A stretch of DNA of 64,000 nucleotides, taken from contig NZ_CP144373.1 in assembly GCF_040450955.1 (NCBI RefSeq), positions 186,001 to 250,000 on the forward strand, read 5' to 3'. The notes beneath the pieces are model-generated. The model ran no database searches and was not told the DNA's origin. It saw only the letters and a program-made list of their open reading frames with translations. The position numbers were made by a program, and so were the translations under genes. Positions within the stretch are counted from its first letter, which is position 1, and each line of letters opens with the position of its first letter. This stretch comes from Thermodesulfovibrio sp. 3907-1M (GTDB taxonomy: Bacteria; Nitrospirota; Thermodesulfovibrionia; Thermodesulfovibrionales; Thermodesulfovibrionaceae). Below, in pieces: positions 25,197 through 32,143 of the stretch.

Positions 25197-25481
25197 TTAT
25201 TCCCTGAAAAGTCTTTCTTCAATTTTTAACCACTCTCTGGCTTTTTTCTCTGCCACATCTGGAGGGTAGCCTTCCTTGAGAAATCCTTCAAAAAGTGCCA
25301 TCTCTTCTTCCTCTTCTGTCATTGTTTCATCTGTTATAACTATCGCACTTGTTATCGGTTCACCGCTTTCTCTCGCAGCATTCAGTATCTGGTTCAAGAT
25401 TTCCTGACATGTTATCGCTGCACGAGGGTCTCTTTTTTTCATTTCCTGAAGTACTTTATAATTATCAGCTCTTTCAGCCAT
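25197..25481 (-). CDS. Small acidic protein (first tandem copy)
   Basis: 94 aa, GGAGG Shine-Dalgarno. Helical, very acidic around residue 55-70, with the motif FLKEGYPPDVAEKKAREWL shared with the downstream paralogue. The promoter probably lies near 25540 (TTGACA on the - strand). Confidence 0.5.
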   Translation of the reverse strand: MAERADNYKVLQEMKKRDPRAAITCQEILNQILNAARESGEPITSAIVITDETMTEEEEEMALFEGFLKEGYPPDVAEKKAREWLKIEERLFRE

Positions 25482-25684
25482 GATTGACCTCCTTGGTTTA
25501 TTTTAAAAAAGCTATGCTCTCTTTTTTATTTTACTTCTTCTTGTCAAAGATCAAATATCTTATTTTTATTATATACAATGCATATACCTATGTCAAGCCC
25601 TTTATTTTTAGTTGACAATTCAAATAAAATCTGTTATTGTTATCCATAACCCTTTGATTTTTCAATGAAAGGAGGTGAAAAAAT

Positions 25685-25957
25685 ATGACAAAAACTGAAT
25701 TAATCAGTGCTGTTGCAAAGAAAGCTGATTTAACAAAAGCTGAATCTGCAAGGGCTATTGATGCTATTGTTGAGTCAATAACTGAGGCTCTCAAGAAAAA
25801 CAATAAAGTCAGCCTTGTAGGATTTGGAACATTTTCTGTTGTACAGAGAAAAGCAAGAAAAGGCAGGAATCCCAAAACAGGAAAGGAAATTAAAATCCCT
25901 GCAACAAAAGTACCAAAATTTTCAGCAGGTAAAAGCTTGAAAGAGGCTGTTAAATAG
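25685..25957 (+). CDS. hup: HU-family DNA-binding protein
   Basis: 90 aa, full length for HU. MTKTELISAVAKKADLTKAE, VSLVGFGTFSV, RKGRNPKTGKEIKIPA (the minor-groove arm) and FSAGKSLKEAV are all present. AAAGGAGGTG precedes the ATG. Encoded on the element, it may assist recombination, replication or silencing. Confidence 0.95.
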   Translation: MTKTELISAVAKKADLTKAESARAIDAIVESITEALKKNNKVSLVGFGTFSVVQRKARKGRNPKTGKEIKIPATKVPKFSAGKSLKEAVK

Positions 25958-25964
25958 CTTTTTC

Positions 25965-25992
25965 ACACGGGCAGGTCATTGCCTGTCCGTGT
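25965..25992 (+). terminator. Hairpin between hup and a convergent gene
   Basis: ACACGGGCAGG-tcattg-CCTGTCCGTGT (one mismatch), followed by a modest T-rich stretch. The - strand gene ends inside its loop. Confidence 0.6.
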
Positions 25993-26146
25993 ATTCCTTT
26001 ATTATCCTTGCAAATGCTTCTCTTGCCAGCTCTGTAACTGTTCTTCCTTGTTTCTCTGCGATTGCCTTTAGTTGCTGAGCTATTTCTTCTGTAACGTTGA
26101 TGTGCAAAAGTATAGGTCTTTTCCTTGTTGGTTTTTGTTTTTTCAT
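25976..26146 (-). CDS. Ribbon-helix-helix regulator (CopG/Arc-like)
   Basis: About 56 aa from ATG 26146; the TTG at 26182 adds an unlikely tail. The pattern KRPILLHINVTEEIAQQLKA then GRTVTELAREAFARIIKEY is a canonical RHH domain. No Shine-Dalgarno: TACAAT ends 6 bases before the ATG with TTGCAA about 18 bases further up, so a leaderless transcript is plausible. Confidence 0.75.
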   Translation of the reverse strand: MKKQKPTRKRPILLHINVTEEIAQQLKAIAEKQGRTVTELAREAFARIIKEYTDRQ

Positions 26147-26190
26147 ATAATCATTGTATATGCAAACTGAAGTTTTTTGCAAATTTCTAC

Positions 26191-26210
26191 CAAAAAGTAA
26201 TAATATAATA
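26191..26210 (+). promoter_or_regulatory. Box-type promoter upstream of leader C
   Basis: CAAAAAGTAATAATATAATA, the shared box; the conserved leader begins 12 bases after TAATAT. Confidence 0.45.
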
Positions 26211-26217
26211 AAGCCGG

Positions 26218-26442
26218 AGTTCAGTAGGGGCTGTCCGAATAAAAAATCAGGTTAGCCTTAACAGGCTTTTCTCTTTTCACCTTTCTTTGTCTCATTGAGT
26301 AGGGAGCAATCCCGAATTTTTTTTGAACCTTCCGCTCAGAAGGGAAGGAGGGTTTTATGATTTTTTGCACATTTTAACACTTTTTTTTTGACATAACATA
26401 TAAGTATTTATATGTCTATCAATCAAACAGGGGGTGTTTTTT
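26218..26442 (+). promoter_or_regulatory. Long structured 5' leader (copy C)
   Basis: AGTTCAGTAGGGG at 26218-26230 and CCGAA at 26235-26239. Then an attenuator-like hairpin AGCCT/AGGCT with TTTCTCTTTT (26254-26277). Then a second GAGTAGGG...CCCGAA element followed by eight T (26297-26324). Then hairpin CCTTCC/GGAAGG (26328-26348). A separate TTGACA (26388-26393) and the palindrome ACATATAA-gtat-TTATATGT (26396-26415) form an inner promoter with operator just before the gene. Confidence 0.5.
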
Positions 26443-26850
26443 ATGAAAGTTAAAAATTCTGCTCTCGTTGACCTTATCCTCTCCTATCAGGAGAAAGAGC
26501 GTTTGTACATCTTATTGGATATTCTTATCAATCTCTCAGAACAGGAAAGGCGTGCACTTTTTAAAAAAGTTTTCTCTGCACTTCCTATTAGGGAAAGGAA
26601 AAAGCTTTCCACTCTGTTAACAGGGCTTACGATAAGCAATGCCCGTTGGAGTCGTATTAACAATTGGATGGAAAAGACATTGACCAACAATTTCTCGCTT
26701 ACACCGTACAGGGTAGCCATGATTGGAATGAACTATTTCAGGATGAATCGTAAGATGAAACCGTTTATGATAGCACTGGCGAGGAAAGTGAAAGCAAGGG
26801 TAAGGTACAGACTTAATGGGAGTAATACAAAAGCAGATACATCAAAGTAG
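26443..26850 (+). CDS. Hypothetical basic helical protein
   Basis: About 135 aa; ATG 26443 follows AGGGGGTG, and the GTG at 26434 lies within that Shine-Dalgarno. Strongly basic and helical (LPIRERKKLSTLLTGLTIS, MNRKMKPFMIALARKVKARV). Possibly a nucleic-acid binder, but no family is recognised. Preceded by the longest leader of the regulon. Confidence 0.5.
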   Translation: MKVKNSALVDLILSYQEKERLYILLDILINLSEQERRALFKKVFSALPIRERKKLSTLLTGLTISNARWSRINNWMEKTLTNNFSLTPYRVAMIGMNYFRMNRKMKPFMIALARKVKARVRYRLNGSNTKADTSK

Positions 26851-26898
26851 GCTTACCGAATAAAACCAATCCATCAAAATCTATTCAAGGAGGTCAAT
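26821..26898 (+). promoter_or_regulatory. Box plus leader element (copy D) inside a gene end
   Basis: AGTAATAC at 26821-26828, then ATCAAAGTAGG (26841-26851) and CCGAATAAAA (26855-26864). The layout equals copies A-C, but it lies across the stop codon of the preceding gene, giving the Nmad1-like gene its own start. Confidence 0.4.
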
Positions 26899-27129
26899 AT
26901 GCTTAAGAGAGAAATTTTAAGTGCAATAGCGTCTGAAGTTCAAACGCTGTTGCTGAAGAAGAACGCTGATTATGGTAACAGTTATTTTGAACTCAGGGAA
27001 GAATTTGGAGAAATAGCGTTCATAGTAAGACTTGTTGACAAAGTGGCAAGACTGAAGACATTGATGAAACAGGATGCACGAGTAGAAGAAAGTAAAAAGG
27101 AGGGAGCATGGGGTACATTAGGATATTAA
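26899..27129 (+). CDS. Nmad1/DUF1599-like small protein
   Basis: 76 aa, AAGGAGG Shine-Dalgarno. KKNADYGNSYFELREEFGEI followed by RLVDKVARLKTLM has the 'KN.DYG...G...R..DK..R...L' pattern I associate with the nucleotide-modification-associated domain 1 / DUF1599 group seen in phages. Overlaps the next gene by 22 bases. Confidence 0.55.
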   Translation: MLKREILSAIASEVQTLLLKKNADYGNSYFELREEFGEIAFIVRLVDKVARLKTLMKQDARVEESKKEGAWGTLGY

Positions 27130-27440
27130 AGAGAGACGCTAAGAAAATACTTTTAGATGATAGTATGACATACTTGTTTTTGCTGAATAAACAAAACAAA
27201 GGGAAAATTTTGTATATAAAAACTGAGGCTCTAATTAGTTTTTTGGAGGCAAATGGCATAGAAATAACAAATGAAGAACTAAAAGATTTAGAAATGAAAT
27301 TAAAGGAAGAAAGAAAAAAATGGTGGCATAATTATAGAAAAATATTGTATCAGAGGAATCAAGTCAACAAAAGCACACTTAAAGGACAACCCGAAGAAAA
27401 AGATAAAGAAAAAGTTGAAGAACTGGAATGTGTAGTATAA
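27108..27440 (+). CDS. Hypothetical charged protein
   Basis: 110 aa; AAAAGGAGGG before ATG 27108. Alpha/beta start (MGYIRILKRDAKKILLDDSM), then a very Lys/Glu-rich C-terminal half. Translationally coupled to the preceding gene. Unknown. Confidence 0.5.
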   Translation: MGYIRILKRDAKKILLDDSMTYLFLLNKQNKGKILYIKTEALISFLEANGIEITNEELKDLEMKLKEERKKWWHNYRKILYQRNQVNKSTLKGQPEEKDKEKVEELECVV

Positions 27441-27492
27441 AGACAATTTATTAAATATAAAAATCAAAAAAAACTTAAAAGGAGGTTTTTGT

Positions 27493-27858
27493 ATGCAAAA
27501 AATTATTGAAATAGAAACAAAAAAATTTTCTATAAACAGACAAATAATTTGCGACATGTGCAACAATTATCTTTATACAGACTCTTACGAAGCAGAAAAA
27601 ATTTATGCGGTATTTTGGGTTGAACGAGGTGGTAACATTTATTTAGAGAAATATGTTTGTGAAAGTTGTTATAAAGAATATTTTTCTGACAAAAAAACCA
27701 TTCCATTCAACGAAAGTCCTAAACCTTTTCAGAGAGCACTAATAAGAGATTTAAAACGTAATTGGTATGGGGTAATAGTTTCTCTCAATTCTGTAGATGA
27801 TTTTAAACTTTTACAAGAGAACCCACATTTATTGGAAGTATTAGGAGAAAAGTTTTAA
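27493..27858 (+). CDS. Four-Cys zinc-binding protein
   Basis: 121 aa. ICDMCNNYLYTDSYEAEKIY and YVCESCYKEYF form two CxxC pairs about 35 residues apart, a treble-clef or ribbon layout. The remainder is helical. AAAAGGAGG Shine-Dalgarno. Unknown accessory gene. Confidence 0.5.
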   Translation: MQKIIEIETKKFSINRQIICDMCNNYLYTDSYEAEKIYAVFWVERGGNIYLEKYVCESCYKEYFSDKKTIPFNESPKPFQRALIRDLKRNWYGVIVSLNSVDDFKLLQENPHLLEVLGEKF

Positions 27859-27872
27859 GCAAGGAGGTTAAT

Positions 27873-28061
27873 ATGCTTACCAAAGAGACAATAAAAGAAA
27901 TAATAAAAGAAAGTCCTCTGATTGTTTTATTTACCCCGCAGGAAGTAGAAAATGTTGTTGAAGAAATTTACAACAAATATATCAATGTAAACAAAACTGA
28001 TGTTGACACAACAAATTTAAAAGGAGGAGAGCATGCAACTTTTTGGTTTCCATGTAGATGA
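27873..28061 (+). CDS. Hypothetical small protein
   Basis: 62 aa, AAGGAGG Shine-Dalgarno. Amphipathic N terminus (KETIKEIIKESPLIVLFTPQ). The last residues are encoded over the next gene's Shine-Dalgarno and start (29-base overlap), so translation may be coupled. Confidence 0.45.
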   Translation: MLTKETIKEIIKESPLIVLFTPQEVENVVEEIYNKYINVNKTDVDTTNLKGGEHATFWFPCR

Positions 28062-28263
28062 CATTATAGAATTAGACGAAGGTTTTGATCGTAAATGTGG
28101 TTATTGTAACTGGGAGACTTCAGTTTTCTACTGGCTTGCAGATTCCAGAGAAGAAGCGATACAGGGAATAAAAGCAATTTTAGCCTTCGGTGGTTCACCC
28201 CTTTGTGGTGATTGTATGTGTGAGCTGCTGGTTGAAGAAGGATATGAAATAACAAAACAATAA
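28033..28263 (+). CDS. Small Cys-rich protein
   Basis: 76 aa; AAAAGGAGG before the ATG. CGYCNWETSVFYWLADSREE and CGDCMCELLVEEGYE give a probable zinc site. Ends at a hairpin terminator. Confidence 0.5.
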   Translation: MQLFGFHVDDIIELDEGFDRKCGYCNWETSVFYWLADSREEAIQGIKAILAFGGSPLCGDCMCELLVEEGYEITKQ

Positions 28264-28284
28264 GAGAGGGGTTTATCCCCTCTC
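28264..28284 (+). terminator. Terminator-like hairpin
   Basis: GAGAGGGG-tttat-CCCCTCTC just after the stop codon; the T tract after it is poor (TATGTTGT). Confidence 0.6.
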
Positions 28285-28325
28285 TATGTTGTCAAGAATT
28301 TAATGATTTTTTATGGGGGTACAGC

Positions 28326-28421
28326 ATGGATGAAAGAATTTCATATATTATTAGAGAATATGTAGAAGAAGACTCTTTCTTTACTCTGTTGAGATTGCTT
28401 AAGGTACCAAAAAATTTATAA
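28326..28421 (+). CDS. Mini-ORF, 31 aa
   Basis: MDERISYIIREYVEEDSFF... from ATG 28326, with GGGGG 6 bases upstream, ending just before a strong terminator. It stands alone between two terminators and could be a real micro-protein. Coding evidence is limited to start context and position. Confidence 0.35.
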   Translation: MDERISYIIREYVEEDSFFTLLRLLKVPKNL

Positions 28422-28431
28422 CCAAAAAAAT

Positions 28432-28466
28432 AAGCCAAAATTTTAATTATCTTTGGCTTTTTTTAT
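28432..28466 (+). terminator. Intrinsic terminator
   Basis: AAGCCAAA (28432-28439) and TTTGGCTT (28452-28459) followed by TTTTTATT. Confidence 0.8.
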
Positions 28467-28497
28467 TGTTATATAAAAAAACAAAAAAGGAGGAAAT

Positions 28498-28998
28498 ATG
28501 CATAGCAGAGTATTTTGTTTTGCAAAAAATCTTGATGAAATAAGGGATATTTATGATTCAATTTCAGAGGAAGACATAGTTGAAGAAATTAGAGGAGTTG
28601 ATTATGCAGTGGTAACGGATGAATTTGAAGGTGATATAAGATGGCTTGCAGAAGTGTATGAAATACCGGAAGATGACATAAAAATTGAAACATATGAAGT
28701 AGATGGTGAAAAAATAAAAATAGCCAGAATAAAGGTAAGGCATCTACTTGCTGCTCTTAAAAAAGAAAGGGGAAGAAGATTTGAAGCCATTTGTAAGGAA
28801 CTTGAGAAGGAACATCCAAGTTTATTTGAGATAGCCCGTAAAGCTTATCTTGAGAAAGGGTTTTACGCATACATTCCTGACTGGGGAATAGAACCAATGT
28901 TCATAATTCCTGAAATCGTAAAAAAGTATCCTTCCTATTTTGAAAATAATTTTAAGGAAGAAGTTTACATTTATAAAATTTTTGATTATCATTTCTAA
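28498..28998 (+). CDS. Hypothetical protein
   Basis: 166 aa, AAAAGGAGG Shine-Dalgarno. Acidic alpha/beta start (LDEIRDIYDSISEEDIVEE, then VDYAVVTDEFEGDIRWL), later helical and aromatic (YIPDWGIEPMFIIPEIV). No family recognised. Followed by AAAGGAGG and an 8-codon stub (29016-29042), perhaps a cut-off gene. Confidence 0.5.
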   Translation: MHSRVFCFAKNLDEIRDIYDSISEEDIVEEIRGVDYAVVTDEFEGDIRWLAEVYEIPEDDIKIETYEVDGEKIKIARIKVRHLLAALKKERGRRFEAICKELEKEHPSLFEIARKAYLEKGFYAYIPDWGIEPMFIIPEIVKKYPSYFENNFKEEVYIYKIFDYHF

Positions 28999-29029
28999 GC
29001 AACAAAGGAGGAGAGGATGGATATAAAAG

Positions 29030-29227
29030 TTAGTCATCTATAACAGCAAGATGAACCCCTAATGAATGCAAAATTACTTTTGCAGTATTTTTTGACGTTC
29101 TTATGCTATTTTCAAGAGACGTAACGTATGAAGTTGTTATACCAACTTTTTTAGCCACTTGTTCTTGAGTTAACCCTCTTTTTAGCCGAGCAAATTTGAT
29201 AATACAAGCAAGCCTTTCAAATTCCAT
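29030..29227 (-). CDS. XRE-family HTH regulator
   Basis: 65 aa. FARLKRGLTQEQVAKKVGIT followed by YVTSLENSIRTS is a standard Cro/C1-type helix-turn-helix filling most of the protein. AGGAGAG Shine-Dalgarno. Lies downstream of the UvrD-like gene on the same strand; could control the accessory module. Confidence 0.8.
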   Translation of the reverse strand: MEFERLACIIKFARLKRGLTQEQVAKKVGITTSYVTSLENSIRTSKNTAKVILHSLGVHLAVIDD

Positions 29228-29259
29228 ATTTCTCTCCTTTTTTTTTGAATTCTTCTATT

Positions 29260-31086
29260 TTATATATATGCATTTTTTATATAATCAAAAAATTTCCCCG
29301 GAGCTGACCCCTGTCTGCTGCCAAATCTTTCCCTTGTTTTACAGGCACTGAGGAACAGATACTTTTTTGCCCTTGTTACTGCAACGTAAAAGCATCTGAC
29401 TTCCTCATCAAACTCACATCTGACATCAGGGAAAATACCTCTTTCCAGCGAGGGTAAGAACACGGCGTCAAACTCAAGTCCCTTTGCTGTGTGAACAGTC
29501 ATCAGCTTGACTGCCTGTCGTTCGCTTCTGTTTCCATTGTAAAGAAGAGTATCATCAATGAAATCCTTAAGACTTTTATATCTCTTTAACAAGACAAAAA
29601 GTTCTTTTATGGAAGCAAACCTGTCCTCACAATCGTCTTTGAATTTTTCTTTAAGGTAATCAACATAGCTGGTTGTTTTAACAACTATATTTAAAGCCTG
29701 AGCAGGATCATTTAAGAATCCCTGAAGATACTCTATAAACCTTACAAAACTTAAGAGAGCATCCCTTTTGTTCCCTTTAGCTGTGTTTGCATAAACCTTT
29801 GTTGCTTTAAGGTAGTCTGTTTCGTTTAACTCTGCTATTTGCTTTAAAGTTTTTTCTCCTATCCTTCTTGGTGGCGTTGTGATGGCTCTCTCAAAGGAAA
29901 CGTAATCCGATGGGTTATAAGCAAACTTGAGATAGGAAAGAACATCCCTGACTTCAGTTCTTTTAAAGAAATCGTAATCATCCACGTCGTCAAGTAAAAT
30001 ACCTGCTCTGGCAAAAACTTCTTTGATTGCAGGCTTAATGTATCTTGCCCTTACAAGTATGGCAATCTGAGAAAGTGAGAAACTCTCAGTCAGTGCTTTA
30101 ACATTGTTTAAAATCCATAATGCCTCAGAGTGTTCATCCTCATGGAGAGCAATTTTTACTGTACCCTCATCGGTTTTTGTGTTCTTCAATTTAACAACAA
30201 GTGACTTCCATTTTTCGTCTATCAATTCTGAAACAGTATTTGCAACGTGAAGAACCACTTTACAGCTCCGGTAATTTTCCTCAAGTTTTATAATCTTTGG
30301 ATTAAACTCATTGATAAACTTCAAAATATTGTCAACAACCGCTCCTCTGAAACCGTAAATACTCTGCTGTGGGTCTCCAACTGCTGTAATGTTGCCATTC
30401 TTTGTTATGCTTTTTACGATGGAGTATTGAATTGGAGACGTATCCTGAAACTCATCTATAAGAATGTAATCAAACATATATTTAAAGTAGTTACTTATTT
30501 CAGGATTTGCAAGTAATTTATATGCAAAAAGCTGAATGTTGTCAAAATCAACGGCATTGCATTGAATGAGTGCGGATTCGTATGTTTTGTAAATTTTCAG
30601 TTCCCTGTAATCCTGAAAAACGGAATCATTTATCTCTCCGTGTTGTTTGAGGTATGAAATTCTTTTAAACAGATTTAGAGCCTGGTCCTGGTCAAAGTAG
30701 TTGTCCTTACAAACTTTCTTAAACAGTTTAAATGCCTCATCTTCGTCATAAACAATGAAATCAGGTTTAAGTCCGTTGTTGAGAAACTTTACAAAACTTC
30801 TTACTATCTTGAGGCAAAAACTGTGAAAAGTGGAAATCCATCTTGACTCAACTCCTGTATATTTAAAAACTCTCTCTTTCATCTCATTGGCAGCTCTTTT
30901 CGTGAAGGTGATGGCAAGAATTTTATGTGGGGGATAGTTGTTTTCAATCAAATAAGATACCTTATGAGTGATGACTCTTGTTTTACCACTTCCTGCACCT
31001 GCAAGAACGAGGAGAGGTTTTTCGGTAAAACGAACTGATTGCAGTTGAGAATAGTTAAGTTCCGCTGTTTTATAAGCTGTTTTCAC
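29260..31086 (-). CDS. UvrD/Rep-family SF1A DNA helicase
   Basis: 608 aa from a GTG start. All motifs are present: Q region LNYSQLQSVRF, Walker A LVLAGAGSGKTRVI, Ia ITFTKRAANEMKERV, II YILIDEFQDTSPIQ, III AVGDPQQSIYGFRGA, IV LEENYRSCKVVL, V VKLMTVHTAKGLEFDAVFLP, VI RCFYVAVTRAKKYLFLS. A 3'-5' helicase, probably for element replication or transfer. No Shine-Dalgarno: GTAATATTTATTA abuts the GTG. Confidence 0.9.
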   Translation of the reverse strand: MKTAYKTAELNYSQLQSVRFTEKPLLVLAGAGSGKTRVITHKVSYLIENNYPPHKILAITFTKRAANEMKERVFKYTGVESRWISTFHSFCLKIVRSFVKFLNNGLKPDFIVYDEDEAFKLFKKVCKDNYFDQDQALNLFKRISYLKQHGEINDSVFQDYRELKIYKTYESALIQCNAVDFDNIQLFAYKLLANPEISNYFKYMFDYILIDEFQDTSPIQYSIVKSITKNGNITAVGDPQQSIYGFRGAVVDNILKFINEFNPKIIKLEENYRSCKVVLHVANTVSELIDEKWKSLVVKLKNTKTDEGTVKIALHEDEHSEALWILNNVKALTESFSLSQIAILVRARYIKPAIKEVFARAGILLDDVDDYDFFKRTEVRDVLSYLKFAYNPSDYVSFERAITTPPRRIGEKTLKQIAELNETDYLKATKVYANTAKGNKRDALLSFVRFIEYLQGFLNDPAQALNIVVKTTSYVDYLKEKFKDDCEDRFASIKELFVLLKRYKSLKDFIDDTLLYNGNRSERQAVKLMTVHTAKGLEFDAVFLPSLERGIFPDVRCEFDEEVRCFYVAVTRAKKYLFLSACKTRERFGSRQGSAPGKFFDYIKNAYI

Positions 31087-31104
31087 TAATAAATATTACT
31101 TTTG
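31087..31104 (-). promoter_or_regulatory. Box-type promoter, leaderless start of the UvrD-like gene
   Basis: Read on the - strand: GGCAAAAGTAATATTTATTA then GTG. TAATAT ends 6 bases before the start codon; the same layout as at 19240 and 23615. Confidence 0.5.
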
Positions 31105-31212
31105 CCTATAAAATAGAGGTAAGTGTGAAAAAATTTTGCATTAACCACATGTGGATAGTAGTGGTTTATCTATCTCTTTGTTTTTTCTTCCTTTTTTTGA
31201 TAGAACACCCAT

Positions 31213-31277
31213 CTTGGGAGCAGGGGGTCGGTGGTTCAAATCCACTCGCCCCGATAGGATTTTCAAGGGATTGTGAA
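31213..31277 (+). other. att site 1: 3' part of tRNA-Pro(UGG)
   Basis: A 65-bp block starting CTTGGGAGCAGG (anticodon loop CTTGGGA with anticodon TGG, and the 3' stem), then the T arm GGTGGTTCAAATCCACT, the acceptor strand CGCCCCGA and some 3' flank. The 5' half of the tRNA is absent, so it is not a functional tRNA. It differs from copy 2 (35599) at one base (A/G at 31244). Confidence 0.8.
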
Positions 31278-31279
31278 AG

Positions 31280-31624
31280 CTACCTGATAGCTTTGAGCCT
31301 CTGCTCTGAAATTAAGTCCCACTCATAAGCTTTAGTCATACTAGCTAAGAATATCTTAAAGTACCTGTTTACTGTTGCTATTGTATAGTCTTTTTCCATA
31401 AAGTAACTTTGAAGCATTTCAGATTCTTTAGTGCTTATCTGGTTTAATTTAAGTTGCTTAAACCAATCAGGGACAACATTAAGAAAATACTTTTTCATTG
31501 TCTCATAATAAACCTGTCTCTTTCTGCACCATGGTAGGTAGTAATCTCTGAAGTAAACCTCAAAGGACAAAGTGCTTTCATTTGTAACAGGCACTGACTT
31601 CTCTCTGGTGGTGATTTCTGTCAA
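31280..31624 (-). pseudogene. int: Tyrosine integrase, N-terminal fragment
   Basis: 114 codons matching the arm/core-binding (SAM-like) part of a tyrosine recombinase: FEVYFRDYYLPWCRKRQVYY, NQISTKESEMLQSYFMEK, TIATVNRYFKIFLASMTKAY, then a stop three bases before the att repeat. The catalytic domain (R...HxxR...Y) is missing, so the gene appears cut exactly at the attachment site. A typical enzyme has 300-400 aa. Confidence 0.65.
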
Positions 31625-31848
31625 ACCTCTGACTTGATTGTTGAGAGTATCTCATCTACAACTTCGTCAACATCAGTAGCCTTGACAAAGTGGTTTTGGA
31701 TGAAGTCCTGGATGTCCTGAGGTCTAAATCTGATGAGTTTTCTGTTAATTTTCACATAAAGATATTTGCTTTTTCTGAATCCAATAGTAAAGGGTTCTTC
31801 TGTTAACTTTAAGCAGTTTAGCGACCTCATGAGGATTAAAAGTTCCAT
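31621..31848 (-). pseudogene. Excisionase/MerR-like HTH gene with a shifted middle
   Basis: 75 codons; AAGGAG before ATG 31848. In the ATG frame the N-terminal part is nonsense-like (ELLILMRSLNCLKL). In the alternative frame the same DNA reads FNPHEVAKLLKVNRRTLYYW, a textbook helix-turn-helix. The ATG frame is sensible again from YLYVKINRKLIRFRPQDIQD. One lost base near the start and one gained A in the A5 run would explain it. Overlaps the integrase start by 4 bases. Confidence 0.5.
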
Positions 31849-31916
31849 TTAGGCTCCTTAACAAATAGAAAGCTTTTATGGCAAACCGTACAAGTGTATC
31901 TTTTTAGGTAAACCAT
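31836..31916 (-). CDS. 26-aa CxxC mini-protein
   Basis: ATG 31916 with AAAGGAGG upstream encodes MVYLKRYTCTVCHKSFLF and a short tail; it contains one CxxC knuckle. It ends 13 bases inside the following excisionase-like gene, so it may serve as a translated leader for it. Confidence 0.35.
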   Translation of the reverse strand: MVYLKRYTCTVCHKSFLFVKEPKWNF

Positions 31917-31939
31917 GTTTACCTCCTTTCTTTTCGTTT

Positions 31940-32143
31940 TTTTGTGTCTCTAAATATGCAATAAGCAAGACTGACCCGCCTGCCGTAGCGCGGGCAAGGG
32001 CGTAGAATCGTTTATAAGCCGTTTTCTTAGGGTAATCTATAGATAAATCGTCCCAGAAAAAACCTCTTAAAAGCCGTTTAAATGAATGTCAGAAGGTCGG
32101 CAGATACACATCTGCCGATCTCATGTTTGATTAATGATTAATT
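31940..32143. other. Intergenic stretch with hairpins
   Basis: No ORF seen. GCCCGC/GCGGGC-type inverted bases near 31978-31998 and a strong hairpin GGTCGGCAGA-tacaca-TCTGCCGATC near 32095-32120. Confidence 0.4.

Noticed and set aside
31213-31277. tRNA-Pro gene
   Set aside because: Only the 3' half from the anticodon loop onward is present; the D arm and 5' acceptor strand are missing. Same at 35599.
31125-31328. Open frame of 67 codons across att site 1 on the + strand
   Set aside because: It runs through the tRNA fragment and the integrase tail; no Shine-Dalgarno.
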